A DNA stretch of 64,000 nt. Origin: Terrirubrum flagellatum. Lineage in GTDB: Bacteria; Pseudomonadota; Alphaproteobacteria; Rhizobiales; Beijerinckiaceae. The notes under the pieces are model-generated. The model was given only the letters and a program-made list of their open reading frames with translations, did no database searches and was not told the origin of the DNA. Below, one piece after another: positions 8,554 to 16,418 of this stretch. The stretch spans positions 1 through 64,000 of the forward strand of contig NZ_CP091854.1 of the NCBI RefSeq assembly GCF_022059845.1, in the 5' to 3' direction. Positions within the stretch are counted from its first letter, which is position 1; every line of letters begins with the position of its first letter. The position numbers were made by a program, and so were the translations under genes.

Positions 8554-9362
8554 GTTTCATCGCCAATGCGCGGATGTATGCGGTCGCGCCGGAGGCGGAG
8601 GCCGCATGGCGCGAATTGATCGCGCGCGTCACCGAGGACGCCGGCGTCGCGTTCGATTACATGCCCTATCCCGCGCCGCAGCCGCTTGAGGATTTATGGT
8701 CGCGCGGCGATCTCGGGGCGGTGCAGATGTGCGGCTATCCCATCGCGCTGCGCATGGCCGATGTCGCGCCGCTCGCTGCGCCTGTTCTTGCGCTCGATTG
8801 GGCCGAGGGTCGCGCGGCCTATCGCTCCGATCTCATCGTGCGGAAGGACGCGCCTTACAAAACGCTCGCGGATACGTTTGGCGGCCGTCTCGGCTGGACG
8901 GTCGAACATTCCCATTCCGGCTTCAACGCGCTGCGCCGCCATCTCATGAATTATCGCACGCATGAGCGTCCGAAGCTCTATCGCGAGGCTATCGGTCCTC
9001 TGGTGACGGCGCGGAAGATTCTCGATTCCGTGCTCGATGGTTCGATCGATGTCGGGCCGCTCGATGGCTACTGGCACGCGCTGATCGCGAAATACAAGCC
9101 GGAGCTGACATCAGGCGTTCGCATTCTGGAATCAACCGCGCTTGCGCCGGCGCCGGCCTTCGTCGCGTCTGCAGGGATGCCGGCGGAGATGATCGAGCGC
9201 TTGCGCGCCGCTTTCGCCGCGGCGTCGTCGCGCGATTGGTTTCCGCCGCTGGGCGAAGCATTGCTGATCAGAGGGTTTGCGCCGGTGAAGCAGGAAGATT
9301 TCGCAGCTACGCTTCGCTGGGACGCGGAAGCGAAGGCCGCGAACTATACGTTCCCCGCATGA
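8550..9362 (+). CDS. PhnD/TAXI-like periplasmic-binding-protein fold, no signal peptide
   Basis: 270 residues resembling the phosphonate-binding PhnD group: CGYPIALRMADVAPLAAPVL, YRSDLIVRKDAPYKTLADTFGGRLGW and a DVGPLDGYWHAL segment. Unlike exported relatives it begins directly with the first strand (MSFIANARMYAVAPEAE) and has no hydrophobic leader, so a cytoplasmic location is inferred. It closes the operon and overlaps the upstream gene by four bases. Its 3' end overlaps the convergent desaturase gene by 19 bases. It might be a sensor or chaperone-like binder; function unknown. Confidence 0.7.
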   Translation: MSFIANARMYAVAPEAEAAWRELIARVTEDAGVAFDYMPYPAPQPLEDLWSRGDLGAVQMCGYPIALRMADVAPLAAPVLALDWAEGRAAYRSDLIVRKDAPYKTLADTFGGRLGWTVEHSHSGFNALRRHLMNYRTHERPKLYREAIGPLVTARKILDSVLDGSIDVGPLDGYWHALIAKYKPELTSGVRILESTALAPAPAFVASAGMPAEMIERLRAAFAAASSRDWFPPLGEALLIRGFAPVKQEDFAATLRWDAEAKAANYTFPA

Positions 9363-10300
9363 GGCGCGGGCGTTTCCTCGCGCAACGGCGCGCGTCCGCG
9401 CGGATGCAGCGGCGCGTCATGGGCGCGGAACAGGAAGCGGCGGAACACGTCGCGATAGCCGGCATAGACAAGGCCGCCATTCAGCGCGAGCACCTCGTCG
9501 CGATGGGCGCGATAAACCTGCGGCAGCCGATACCAGGGAACGGTCGGCCAGCGATGATGCACGACATGCAGATTGTTGTGCAGGAACAGCAGGCCGAAAA
9601 TCGCGCTATTCTCGACGATCGCCGTGCGCTTTTCCACCTCGTCATGGGCGCGATGCTCGGCGAAGGAGCGCACCAGCGCGAGCGACGTGCCGAGATAGAC
9701 GAAGCCGAGGAGATAGAGCCACAGCGGCATGCGGCACACGCCGATCACCCAGGCCATCAGCAGCGCGACCCATATGAGATGGTGCGCCCAGATACGCGCG
9801 ACCTTGCGGTCGCCCGCCATGATCCTGTGAAGCTCGTCGACGCAGAAGCGCCACATCGACCAGACCGGGCCGATGATGAGGCGGCCGGCGAGCGTCGCCT
9901 GCCAGTCGACAAGCTTCTGCCCGAAGGGGCCAAGCTCGCGCCAGCCGTTCGGCGTCCAGTAGCGGCTTTCAGGGTCGTCGAGCGGGTCGGTCAGCCGTTC
10001 GTCCCGATGATGGGTGAGGTGGGTGTCGCGGTAGCGCTCGAACGGCATCCAGAGCCAGAAGGGAGCCGTCGCCAGCGCGGTGTTGATGGCGCGGATGCGG
10101 GTGGGATGGCCGTGCAGCGCCTCATGCTGCGCCGAGCCCCACCAGGCGGAGGTCCAGGCGGCGAGGGGCAGCCAGAGCCAGAGCGGGATCGCGGCGTGGA
10201 AGAAGGTGAGGGCGGCGAAAGAGAGATAGATGGCGGCGAAGAGCGCCAGGGTCGGCCATTCGACCGGCGCGTTGCGTCTGTAGTCGCCAAGCGAATCCAT
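9344..10300 (-). CDS. Fatty acid desaturase (membrane di-iron)
   Basis: 318-residue integral membrane desaturase. The three histidine boxes are complete: HEALH (59-63), HLTHH (94-98) and HNNLHVVHH (241-249), and hydrophobic stretches lie at about 18-50, 135-150 and 175-210. The family introduces double bonds or hydroxyl groups into acyl chains, carotenoids or related lipids. It stands alone, divergent from the corrinoid operon and tail-to-tail with the PhnD-like gene, so no pathway partner is evident. Confidence 0.88.
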   Translation of the reverse strand: MDSLGDYRRNAPVEWPTLALFAAIYLSFAALTFFHAAIPLWLWLPLAAWTSAWWGSAQHEALHGHPTRIRAINTALATAPFWLWMPFERYRDTHLTHHRDERLTDPLDDPESRYWTPNGWRELGPFGQKLVDWQATLAGRLIIGPVWSMWRFCVDELHRIMAGDRKVARIWAHHLIWVALLMAWVIGVCRMPLWLYLLGFVYLGTSLALVRSFAEHRAHDEVEKRTAIVENSAIFGLLFLHNNLHVVHHRWPTVPWYRLPQVYRAHRDEVLALNGGLVYAGYRDVFRRFLFRAHDAPLHPRGRAPLREETPAPHAGNV

Positions 10301-10429
10301 TACAGGACGACCTCTGCGTCGCTCCTGAAGACGCCATTAAACGCCTTGAAAATCAAGTCGAATCGCGATGCGGAAAGGTTGAATTGTAATCCTTCTCGAC
10401 CCCTCGCGGGCGCTGCGCTAATCCACAGG

Positions 10430-10448
10430 CTTCGGCTGCGGGCCGAAG
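10430..10448 (+). promoter_or_regulatory. Hairpin overlapping the ribosome-binding site of the corrinoid gene
   Basis: CTTCGGC and GCCGAAG form a perfect 7-bp stem around a TGCGG loop. The 3' arm contains most of the Shine-Dalgarno GAAGGA (10445-10450), which sits 7 bases before the ATG at 10458. Formation of the stem would hide the site, so translational control is possible. No cobalamin-riboswitch core was recognised. Confidence 0.4.
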
Positions 10449-10457
10449 GATTGATCC

Positions 10458-11153
10458 ATGGCTGACGACGAAATCGATCTTAACGCGCTCACCGACTCCG
10501 AACTGACGGAGCAGATGCATCAGGACCTCTATGACGGCCTCAAGGACGAGGTGGTCGAGGGCGTCAACATTCTCCTGAAGCGCGGCTGGACGCCCTACGA
10601 CACGCTGACGAAAGCGCTGGTCGAGGGCATGCGCATCGTCGGCGAGGATTTCCGCGACGGCATCCTGTTCGTGCCCGAGGTGCTGATGGCAGCGAACGCC
10701 ATGAAGGCGGGCATGGCGATCCTGCGCCCGCTGCTCGCCGAAACCGGCGCTCCCAAGATCGGCAAGATGGTGATCGGCACGGTGAAGGGCGACATCCATG
10801 ACATCGGCAAGAATCTCGTCTGCATGATGATGGAGGGCGCGGGCTTCGAGGTCGTCGATCTCGGCATCAACACGTCGGTCGAAAGCTTCCTCGACGCGCT
10901 CGAAGCGCACCGGCCCGATATTCTCGGCATGTCGGCGCTGCTGACGACGACCATGCCCTACATGAAGACCGTCATCGAGGCGCTGAAAACGAAGGGCAAG
11001 CGCAGCGACGTGATCGTGCTTGTTGGCGGCGCGCCGGTGAACGAGCAGTTCGCGGAATCGATCGGCGCCGACGCCTATTGCCGCGATGCGGCGGTCACCG
11101 TCGAGACGGCGAAGCGCCTGCTGACGCAAGGCGCGCGCAGGCCCGCGCTATGA
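10458..11153 (+). CDS. Corrinoid-binding protein of methyltransferase systems
   Basis: 231 residues in the two-domain form of MtbC/MttC-like corrinoid proteins: a helical cap (about 10-95) and a B12-binding Rossmann domain (about 100-225). The cobalt-ligand motif DxHxxG is present as GDIHDIGKNL (111-120, His114). GMSALLTTT and VLVGGAPVNEQFAESIGAD supply the other B12-domain signatures. Such proteins carry a methyl group between a substrate methyltransferase and an acceptor methyltransferase. Neither enzyme is encoded in this window. The stop overlaps the next start (ATGA). Confidence 0.92.
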   Translation: MADDEIDLNALTDSELTEQMHQDLYDGLKDEVVEGVNILLKRGWTPYDTLTKALVEGMRIVGEDFRDGILFVPEVLMAANAMKAGMAILRPLLAETGAPKIGKMVIGTVKGDIHDIGKNLVCMMMEGAGFEVVDLGINTSVESFLDALEAHRPDILGMSALLTTTMPYMKTVIEALKTKGKRSDVIVLVGGAPVNEQFAESIGADAYCRDAAVTVETAKRLLTQGARRPAL

Positions 11154-11746
11154 GCGAGCGCCAGGCGAAGACGCTCGTCATCGCCTGCGGCGCGCTGGCG
11201 CGCGAATTCCTCGCGGTGAAAGAAGCGAATGGCTGGACGCATCTCGACGTGACGTGCCTGCCGGCGACCTTGCACAATCGCCCGTCTGAAATTCCGGAAG
11301 CCGTGCGCCGGCGCATCGTGAAAGCGCGCGCGAGCTACGACCGGATTCTCTGTCTCTATGGTGATTGCGGCACAGGCGGGCTGCTCGACGCCGTGCTGGA
11401 AGAAGAGAGAGTCGAGCGCATAGAAGGCGCGCATTGCTACGCCTTCTATGCCGGTCTCGATCGTTTCGACGCGATGATGGAGAAGGAGGTTGGCTCCTTC
11501 TTCCTCACCGATTTCCTCGTGCGTCATTTCGACCGGCTGGTGTGGCGTGGGCTCGGGCTCGATCGTCATCCCGAATTGCGCGGCGACTATTTCCGGCATT
11601 ATCGTCGCGTGGTCTATCTCGCGCAGGCGTCGGACGCTGCGCTGGAGCGAAAAGCCGCTGCGGCGGCGCGAAAACTTGAATTGCCGCTTGAGATCGTTCC
11701 GACGGGGCTCGCCGGCGTCGACCGGTTTCTCGCCGCGCACGCGTGA
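11150..11746 (+). CDS. DUF1638 family protein
   Basis: 198 residues from the ATG overlapping the corrinoid gene. Recognisable as DUF1638 by its opening (TLVIACGALAREFLAV), the CLPATLHNRPSEIPEAVR segment and a conserved cysteine region YGDCGTGG (about residues 68-75). The family has no established activity but is regularly found beside corrinoid methyltransferase genes in alphaproteobacteria. The conserved cysteines and the neighbourhood suggest a role in cofactor handling; that is inference. Confidence 0.8.
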   Translation: MSERQAKTLVIACGALAREFLAVKEANGWTHLDVTCLPATLHNRPSEIPEAVRRRIVKARASYDRILCLYGDCGTGGLLDAVLEEERVERIEGAHCYAFYAGLDRFDAMMEKEVGSFFLTDFLVRHFDRLVWRGLGLDRHPELRGDYFRHYRRVVYLAQASDAALERKAAAAARKLELPLEIVPTGLAGVDRFLAAHA

Positions 11747-11755
11747 GATTTTTCC

Positions 11756-14038
11756 TTGGCCGACCTGATCATTATCTACTGGCGGGATATTCCGGCTCAG
11801 GTGCTGGCGAAGCAGGGGCGCACCGCGGCGAAGCGCGAACTCTCGCCGCGCTTTCAGGAAGCGATCGATAGGACTGCAATGCGCGCCGGTGGGCGCGACA
11901 GCGACGCCTATCTCGCCGACTGGCGTCGCGCCGATCCGATCGAGGCGATCGGCGAACTCGAAGACATCGCGCGCGACTGCGCGGAGCGGCTTGAGAAGGA
12001 TTATCCGCAGGAGCGGTTGAAATCGCTGGTCGAGTCGGGCGGCCGCGAAACGCCGGAACATTTCGTGTTCTTCTCGCCCTCGGGCAAGCGCGGCCGGCAT
12101 GCGGCAGGCAAGGATATTCTGTCCATCGCGCGCGCCGAGGGCGTCGATCTCGACAGCGTCTGCGGCGGCCGCGGCATCTGCGGTCGCTGTCAGGTGGTGA
12201 TCGGCGAAGGCGAATACGCCAAGCTCGGCGTCGCGTCCGCAGCCGCGCATGTCACGCCCGTCAATGCGGTCGAGGCGCGTTATGTCGCAAAGCGCGGCGC
12301 GCTCGGCGCGGGCCGCCGCCTCGGCTGCCAGACCTTCCTCTGCGGCGATGTGGTGATCGATGTGCCGCCGGATAGTCAGGCGCATCGCCAGATCGTGCGC
12401 AAATCGGCCGACGAGCGCGCGATCGAGGTCGACCCCGTTGTCCATCTCCACTATGTCGAGGTGGCGCAACCCGACATGCACGAGCCCGCGAGTGATGCGC
12501 GACGGTTGCAGGAAGCGCTTGCAGCGCAGTGGAATCTTGAGGCGGTCAATATTCCGCCGGCGCTGCTGCCGGGATTGCAGGCGATCCTGCGCGCCGGCGA
12601 ATGGCGCGTCACCGCCGCGATCCGCAACGGCCGCGATCTCGTCGCGCTCTATCCCGGCCTCAAGGAAAGGATTGTGGGCGCCGCTGTCGATATCGGCTCG
12701 ACGACGATCGCCGCCCATCTCTGCGATCTCGCCAGCGGCGAGACGCTCGCATCGTCAGGTGTGATGAATCCGCAGATCAGGTTCGGCGAGGACCTGATGA
12801 GCCGCGTCTCCTACGCGATGCTGAATGCGGGCGGCGCGGCGGAGCTGACGCGTGTCGCGCGCGAGGCGGTGAACGGGCTCATCGCGCGCGCGGCTGATGA
12901 AGCGAAGCTGTCGCGCGACGACATTGTCGAGATGGTCGTGGTGGGAAATCCGATCATGCATCATCTCTTCCTTGGCGTCGATCCCGTTGAACTCGGCGGC
13001 GCGCCGTTCGCGCTTGCAGTGGACGGTCCCGTCGATGTTCCCGCGCGCGATGTCGGCGTCGCGATTGCGCTGGGCGCTTTCATCCATCTCCTGCCCTGCA
13101 TCGCCGGCCATGTCGGCGCCGACGCCAGCGCCGTCGTTCTGTCGGAGGTGCCACACAAGTCGGAAGAGCTGACGCTGATCGTCGATGTCGGCACCAACGC
13201 CGAGATATTGCTGGGAGACAAGCGGAAAGTTCTCGCCTGTTCTTCGCCGACGGGCCCGGCCTTCGAGGGCGCGCAGATCACGTCCGGCCAGCGCGCCGCG
13301 CCCGGCGCCATCGAGCGCGTGCGCATCGATCGCGACACGCTTGAGCCGCGCTACCGGATCATCGGCAGCGATCTCTGGTCCGATGAACCCGGCTTCGAGG
13401 ACGCCGCGCGGGCGACCGGCGTGACCGGCATTTGTGGCTCCGGAATCATCGAGGCGCTGGCGGAAATGTTTCTCGCCGGCCTCATTCGCTCCGATGGCGT
13501 GATTGATGGCGAGATGGCGTCGCGCACGCCGCGCGTCGTCGCGGAGGATCGCACTTTCTCCTACCTCCTGCGCGACGGCGCGAAGCCGATCGTGATCACG
13601 CAGCAGGATGTGCGCGCGATCCAGCTTGCGAAGGCTGCGCTCTACGCCGGCGCGCGCCTGCTGATGGATCGTATGGGCGTCGACAAGGTCGAGCGCATCA
13701 AGCTCGCCGGCGCCTTCGGCTCGCACATCGATCCCCTGCATGCGATGGTGCTTGGCCTCACGCCGGACTGCGCGCTCGATCGCGTCAGCGCCGTCGGCAA
13801 CGCCGCTGGCCATGGCGCGCGGATTGCTTTGCTCAACGCCGCGGCGCGGCGCGAAATCGCGGACGCGGTGCGACGGATCGAGAAGGTGGAGACGGCGATC
13901 GAGCCCGGATTTCAGGCCCATTTCGTCGCCGCCATGGCGCTTCCGCATGGCTCGGACGCCTTCCCCCATCTTGCGGCGGCCGTCCGTCTGCCCGAAGCAA
14001 CAACCCCGGTGAGAACGCGACGGAGACGCGCGCAGTGA
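11756..14038 (+). CDS. Fusion: virulence-factor domain + [2Fe-2S] ferredoxin + corrinoid activation ATPase (RACE/DUF4445)
   Basis: 760 residues starting at a TTG, chosen because the opening MADLIIIYWRDIPAQV is the normal beginning of the small 'Virulence_fact' domain (residues 1 to about 97). A ferredoxin domain follows (about 102-200), with Cys136, 142, 145 (CGGRGICGRC) and C191/C196. After a linker comes the ASKHA-type ATPase domain from about 308: a VDIGSTTIAA phosphate loop, then DVGTNAEILLGD and a C-terminal KLAGAFGSH. Such activators reduce inactive Co(II) corrinoid proteins using ATP. The first domain is normally encoded separately; here the reading frame is continuous. It follows the DUF1638 gene by 9 bases and overlaps the next gene by four. 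Confidence 0.88.
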   Translation: MADLIIIYWRDIPAQVLAKQGRTAAKRELSPRFQEAIDRTAMRAGGRDSDAYLADWRRADPIEAIGELEDIARDCAERLEKDYPQERLKSLVESGGRETPEHFVFFSPSGKRGRHAAGKDILSIARAEGVDLDSVCGGRGICGRCQVVIGEGEYAKLGVASAAAHVTPVNAVEARYVAKRGALGAGRRLGCQTFLCGDVVIDVPPDSQAHRQIVRKSADERAIEVDPVVHLHYVEVAQPDMHEPASDARRLQEALAAQWNLEAVNIPPALLPGLQAILRAGEWRVTAAIRNGRDLVALYPGLKERIVGAAVDIGSTTIAAHLCDLASGETLASSGVMNPQIRFGEDLMSRVSYAMLNAGGAAELTRVAREAVNGLIARAADEAKLSRDDIVEMVVVGNPIMHHLFLGVDPVELGGAPFALAVDGPVDVPARDVGVAIALGAFIHLLPCIAGHVGADASAVVLSEVPHKSEELTLIVDVGTNAEILLGDKRKVLACSSPTGPAFEGAQITSGQRAAPGAIERVRIDRDTLEPRYRIIGSDLWSDEPGFEDAARATGVTGICGSGIIEALAEMFLAGLIRSDGVIDGEMASRTPRVVAEDRTFSYLLRDGAKPIVITQQDVRAIQLAKAALYAGARLLMDRMGVDKVERIKLAGAFGSHIDPLHAMVLGLTPDCALDRVSAVGNAAGHGARIALLNAAARREIADAVRRIEKVETAIEPGFQAHFVAAMALPHGSDAFPHLAAAVRLPEATTPVRTRRRRAQ

Positions 14039-15015
14039 TCAAGATTGCGATTGTAGGCCCAGGCGCCGTGGCGAGCGTGCTCGCCTGGCATCTCGCCCGC
14101 GCCGGCCTCGGACCCAGCCTGGTGGCGCGGCCCGCGACGGCGGCCGCGATCATGCGGGAGGGGCTGACAGTGGTCGGCCCCAATGCGGGGCAGTCGGTTC
14201 CCATTGCCGTCACCGACGATGCGGCGTCGCTCGGCGTGCAGGATATCGTCTTCGTCGGTTTCAAGGCGCATGACTGGCCGGACGGCCTCTCCGCGGTGAC
14301 GCCGTTGATCGGGCCGGACACGCTGATCGTGCCGATGCTCAACGGCGTGCCATGGTGGTTTTTCCAGGGGTTCGGCGGGGCATGGCAGGGGCGCGATCTC
14401 GCCTCCGTCGATCCCGATCGCAAGCTGCGCGCCGCAATCCCGATGAGCCAGGTGATCGGCTGCGTCGTCTATATCGCGGCGGAGCGCGAGACCTCGGCGC
14501 GCGTGCGCTGGAACGGCCGCAAGCGGCTGGTGCTCGGCGAGCCGCTGGAAAGTCCCGCGAATAGCGATCGCGTCAATGCGCTGGTGAAGCTGCTCAAATC
14601 AGCCGATTTCGATGGCGAAGCTGCAACCGACATTCGCCATGCGCTCTGGCAGAAGCTGCTCGGCAACGTGACTTATAATCCGCTGTCGGTCGTCGCCAAC
14701 GCCACGATGGACCGCATGGCCGAGCATCCGCCGCTCGCGCGCCTTCTGCGCCTGATGATGGAGGAGGCGGTCGCAGTTGCTAAGGCGGTCGGCATTCCCG
14801 GAACGTTCGATCTCGAGGAGAGGCTGAAGCTCTCGCCGTTGATGAAGGGCGTGAAGACCTCGATGCTGCAGGATTTCGAAGCCGGCCGCGCGCTCGAACT
14901 CGGCGCGATCGTCAACGCGGTCGTCGAGGTCGGCAAGCTCGTCAATGCGCCGACCGCGATGATCGAGACGATCGGCGCGCTCGCCGCCGAACGTTCGCAT
15001 GTCGCGACACGTTGA
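14035..15015 (+). CDS. 2-dehydropantoate 2-reductase-like protein (PanE/ApbA family)
   Basis: 326 residues starting at GTG within GTGA, overlapping the activator stop. The N-terminal NADP-binding motif is IAIVGPGAVASVLA (residues 4-17). The middle of the protein carries the catalytic-lysine stretch IRHALWQKLLGNVTYNPLS, and the C-terminal helical domain closes with EVGKLVNAPT. The family reduces ketopantoate or other 2-oxo acids. Placement in the corrinoid operon argues for a specialised 2-keto acid rather than pantothenate synthesis, but this is inference. Confidence 0.86.
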   Translation: MIKIAIVGPGAVASVLAWHLARAGLGPSLVARPATAAAIMREGLTVVGPNAGQSVPIAVTDDAASLGVQDIVFVGFKAHDWPDGLSAVTPLIGPDTLIVPMLNGVPWWFFQGFGGAWQGRDLASVDPDRKLRAAIPMSQVIGCVVYIAAERETSARVRWNGRKRLVLGEPLESPANSDRVNALVKLLKSADFDGEAATDIRHALWQKLLGNVTYNPLSVVANATMDRMAEHPPLARLLRLMMEEAVAVAKAVGIPGTFDLEERLKLSPLMKGVKTSMLQDFEAGRALELGAIVNAVVEVGKLVNAPTAMIETIGALAAERSHVATR

Positions 15016-15039
15016 ATATTTTTCACAAGGCTCCGACCC

Positions 15040-16161
15040 ATGAACGACGCTTCGCCTTCGCTCCGCTCTCCGCTGCATGAACGCGTCATCGGCGTTCCGC
15101 TTGGCGCGCCGCCTTCGCCGCCCGAGCCCGATCTCAAGCTCGATCCGAAGCTGCGCCGGCTGCATCTCAACGAGTCGCCGCTGCCGCCTTCGCCGCGCGT
15201 GATCGAGGCCGTGACGGCGGCTGCGCGCGACGGCGCCTATTATCCCGATTTCGCCTGCACCGCGCTTGCCGATCGCTTGTCGCGCATGACCGGCGTATCG
15301 AAGGACGTCATGACGTTCGGCAATGGCAGCGGCGATCTGCTCATCGCAGCGACGCTGGCGACGGTCGGTCCTGGCGATGAAGCTGTCATGGCGACGCCGA
15401 CCTTTGTGACCTGCGGCCGCGGCGTCGTGCTGACGGGCGCGAAGAAAATCGAAGTGCCCGTGCGCGATGACGGCGTCACGGACATGGACGCGATGATCGC
15501 CGCCATCACGCCGCGCACGCGGCTCGTCTATATGTGCTCGCCGAACAATCCGACAGGCGGTCCGTCCTCGCGCGAGGAATTGCAGGCGCTGGCGAAAGCT
15601 GTGCCTGAAGACGTCGTGCTGCTGATCGACGAAGCCTATTTCGAGTTCGGCCGTTTCGCCGGCGGCGTCGATGCGCTCGACATTGTGCGCGAACGCAAGG
15701 GCGCCTGGATCATCACGCGCACTCTATCGAAGGCCTATTCGCTCGCCGGCTTCCGCGTCGGCTATTCCTATTCGAGCGACAAGAGCATCGCTGAAGCGCT
15801 GGCGAAATCGCGCCCAAGCTTCATCGTCGGCCGCATCGCGCTGGCGGCGGCGTGCGCGGCGGTCGATGATCGCGATTATCACGAAAAGATCGTGCGCACG
15901 GTGTCGCAGGAGCGCGATCGGCTCGCCGGCGGCTTCCGTCAGCTCGGCTTCAACGTGCTGCCGTCGGCGACGAACTTCATCATGGCGATTCCGGCGGCGA
16001 AGCCGGCTGCGGCTTTCGCCTCCGCGCTCGCGGCGAAGGGTTTGCTCGCGCAGGCGATGCCCTGGCGCGGGCCGAACGGCGCGCTGCGCATGTCGATCGG
16101 CACGGCGGCTGATTCAGACGCCGTGCTTGAGACGGTGAGGGAAGAGCTGGCGAAGGCTTGA
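15040..16161 (+). CDS. HisC-like PLP aminotransferase (fold type I)
   Basis: 373 residues. PLP motifs are in order: GNGSGDLL (94-101), SPNNPTGG (167-174), DEAYFEF (197-203) and TLSKAYSLAGFRVGY, with the Schiff-base lysine at 231. The Arg motif for the acid group is LRMSIGT near the C-terminus. The length and layout match histidinol-phosphate aminotransferases, but no other his genes are near. Next to a keto-acid reductase in the corrinoid cluster, an accessory aromatic or phosphonate-type aminotransferase is equally possible. Starts 24 bases after the upstream stop. Confidence 0.88.
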   Translation: MNDASPSLRSPLHERVIGVPLGAPPSPPEPDLKLDPKLRRLHLNESPLPPSPRVIEAVTAAARDGAYYPDFACTALADRLSRMTGVSKDVMTFGNGSGDLLIAATLATVGPGDEAVMATPTFVTCGRGVVLTGAKKIEVPVRDDGVTDMDAMIAAITPRTRLVYMCSPNNPTGGPSSREELQALAKAVPEDVVLLIDEAYFEFGRFAGGVDALDIVRERKGAWIITRTLSKAYSLAGFRVGYSYSSDKSIAEALAKSRPSFIVGRIALAAACAAVDDRDYHEKIVRTVSQERDRLAGGFRQLGFNVLPSATNFIMAIPAAKPAAAFASALAAKGLLAQAMPWRGPNGALRMSIGTAADSDAVLETVREELAKA

Positions 16162-16215
16162 GCGAAGCCGGCTTATTCTATTTCGGCCGTTGTGCCGAGG
16201 CTTCGCCACTTCTTG

Positions 16216-16364
16216 CGCTGGGCCCCGGTCTTCATTCCGTTCGCTTCGCTCACTTCATGAAACCGGGGACGGAGACAGCTTCACCTCGAAACCTTGAAGC
16301 TGTCTCCGTCCCCGGAACGGTGCAGCGAAACGAAGTGGAGCGGAACCGTGTCCGGGGCCCAGCG
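16216..16364. repeat. Long imperfect palindrome (REP-like) between convergent genes
   Basis: A perfect 21-bp inverted repeat (16263-16283 and 16295-16315, 11-base loop) sits inside a longer imperfect one. The outer arms are CGCTGGGCCCCGG at 16216-16228 and its exact complement at 16352-16364. It lies between the convergent aminotransferase and 2-hydroxyacid dehydrogenase genes, so it could end transcription from both sides. The design resembles dispersed intergenic repeats of Hyphomicrobiales. No gene is seen in 16162-16418. Confidence 0.75.
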
Positions 16365-16418
16365 GAAAAATCGCGAAGCGACAATATCTCTGGATTCCCG
16401 AACTGAAGTCGGAATCTC

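Noticed and set aside
10301-10457. Possible cobalamin riboswitch before the corrinoid gene
   Set aside because: No B12-box-like core was found; only the short hairpin at the ribosome-binding site is present.
11075-12718. A 547-codon open frame on the minus strand
   Set aside because: Antisense to the DUF1638 and activator genes, whose motifs are certain; composition is that of a shadow frame.
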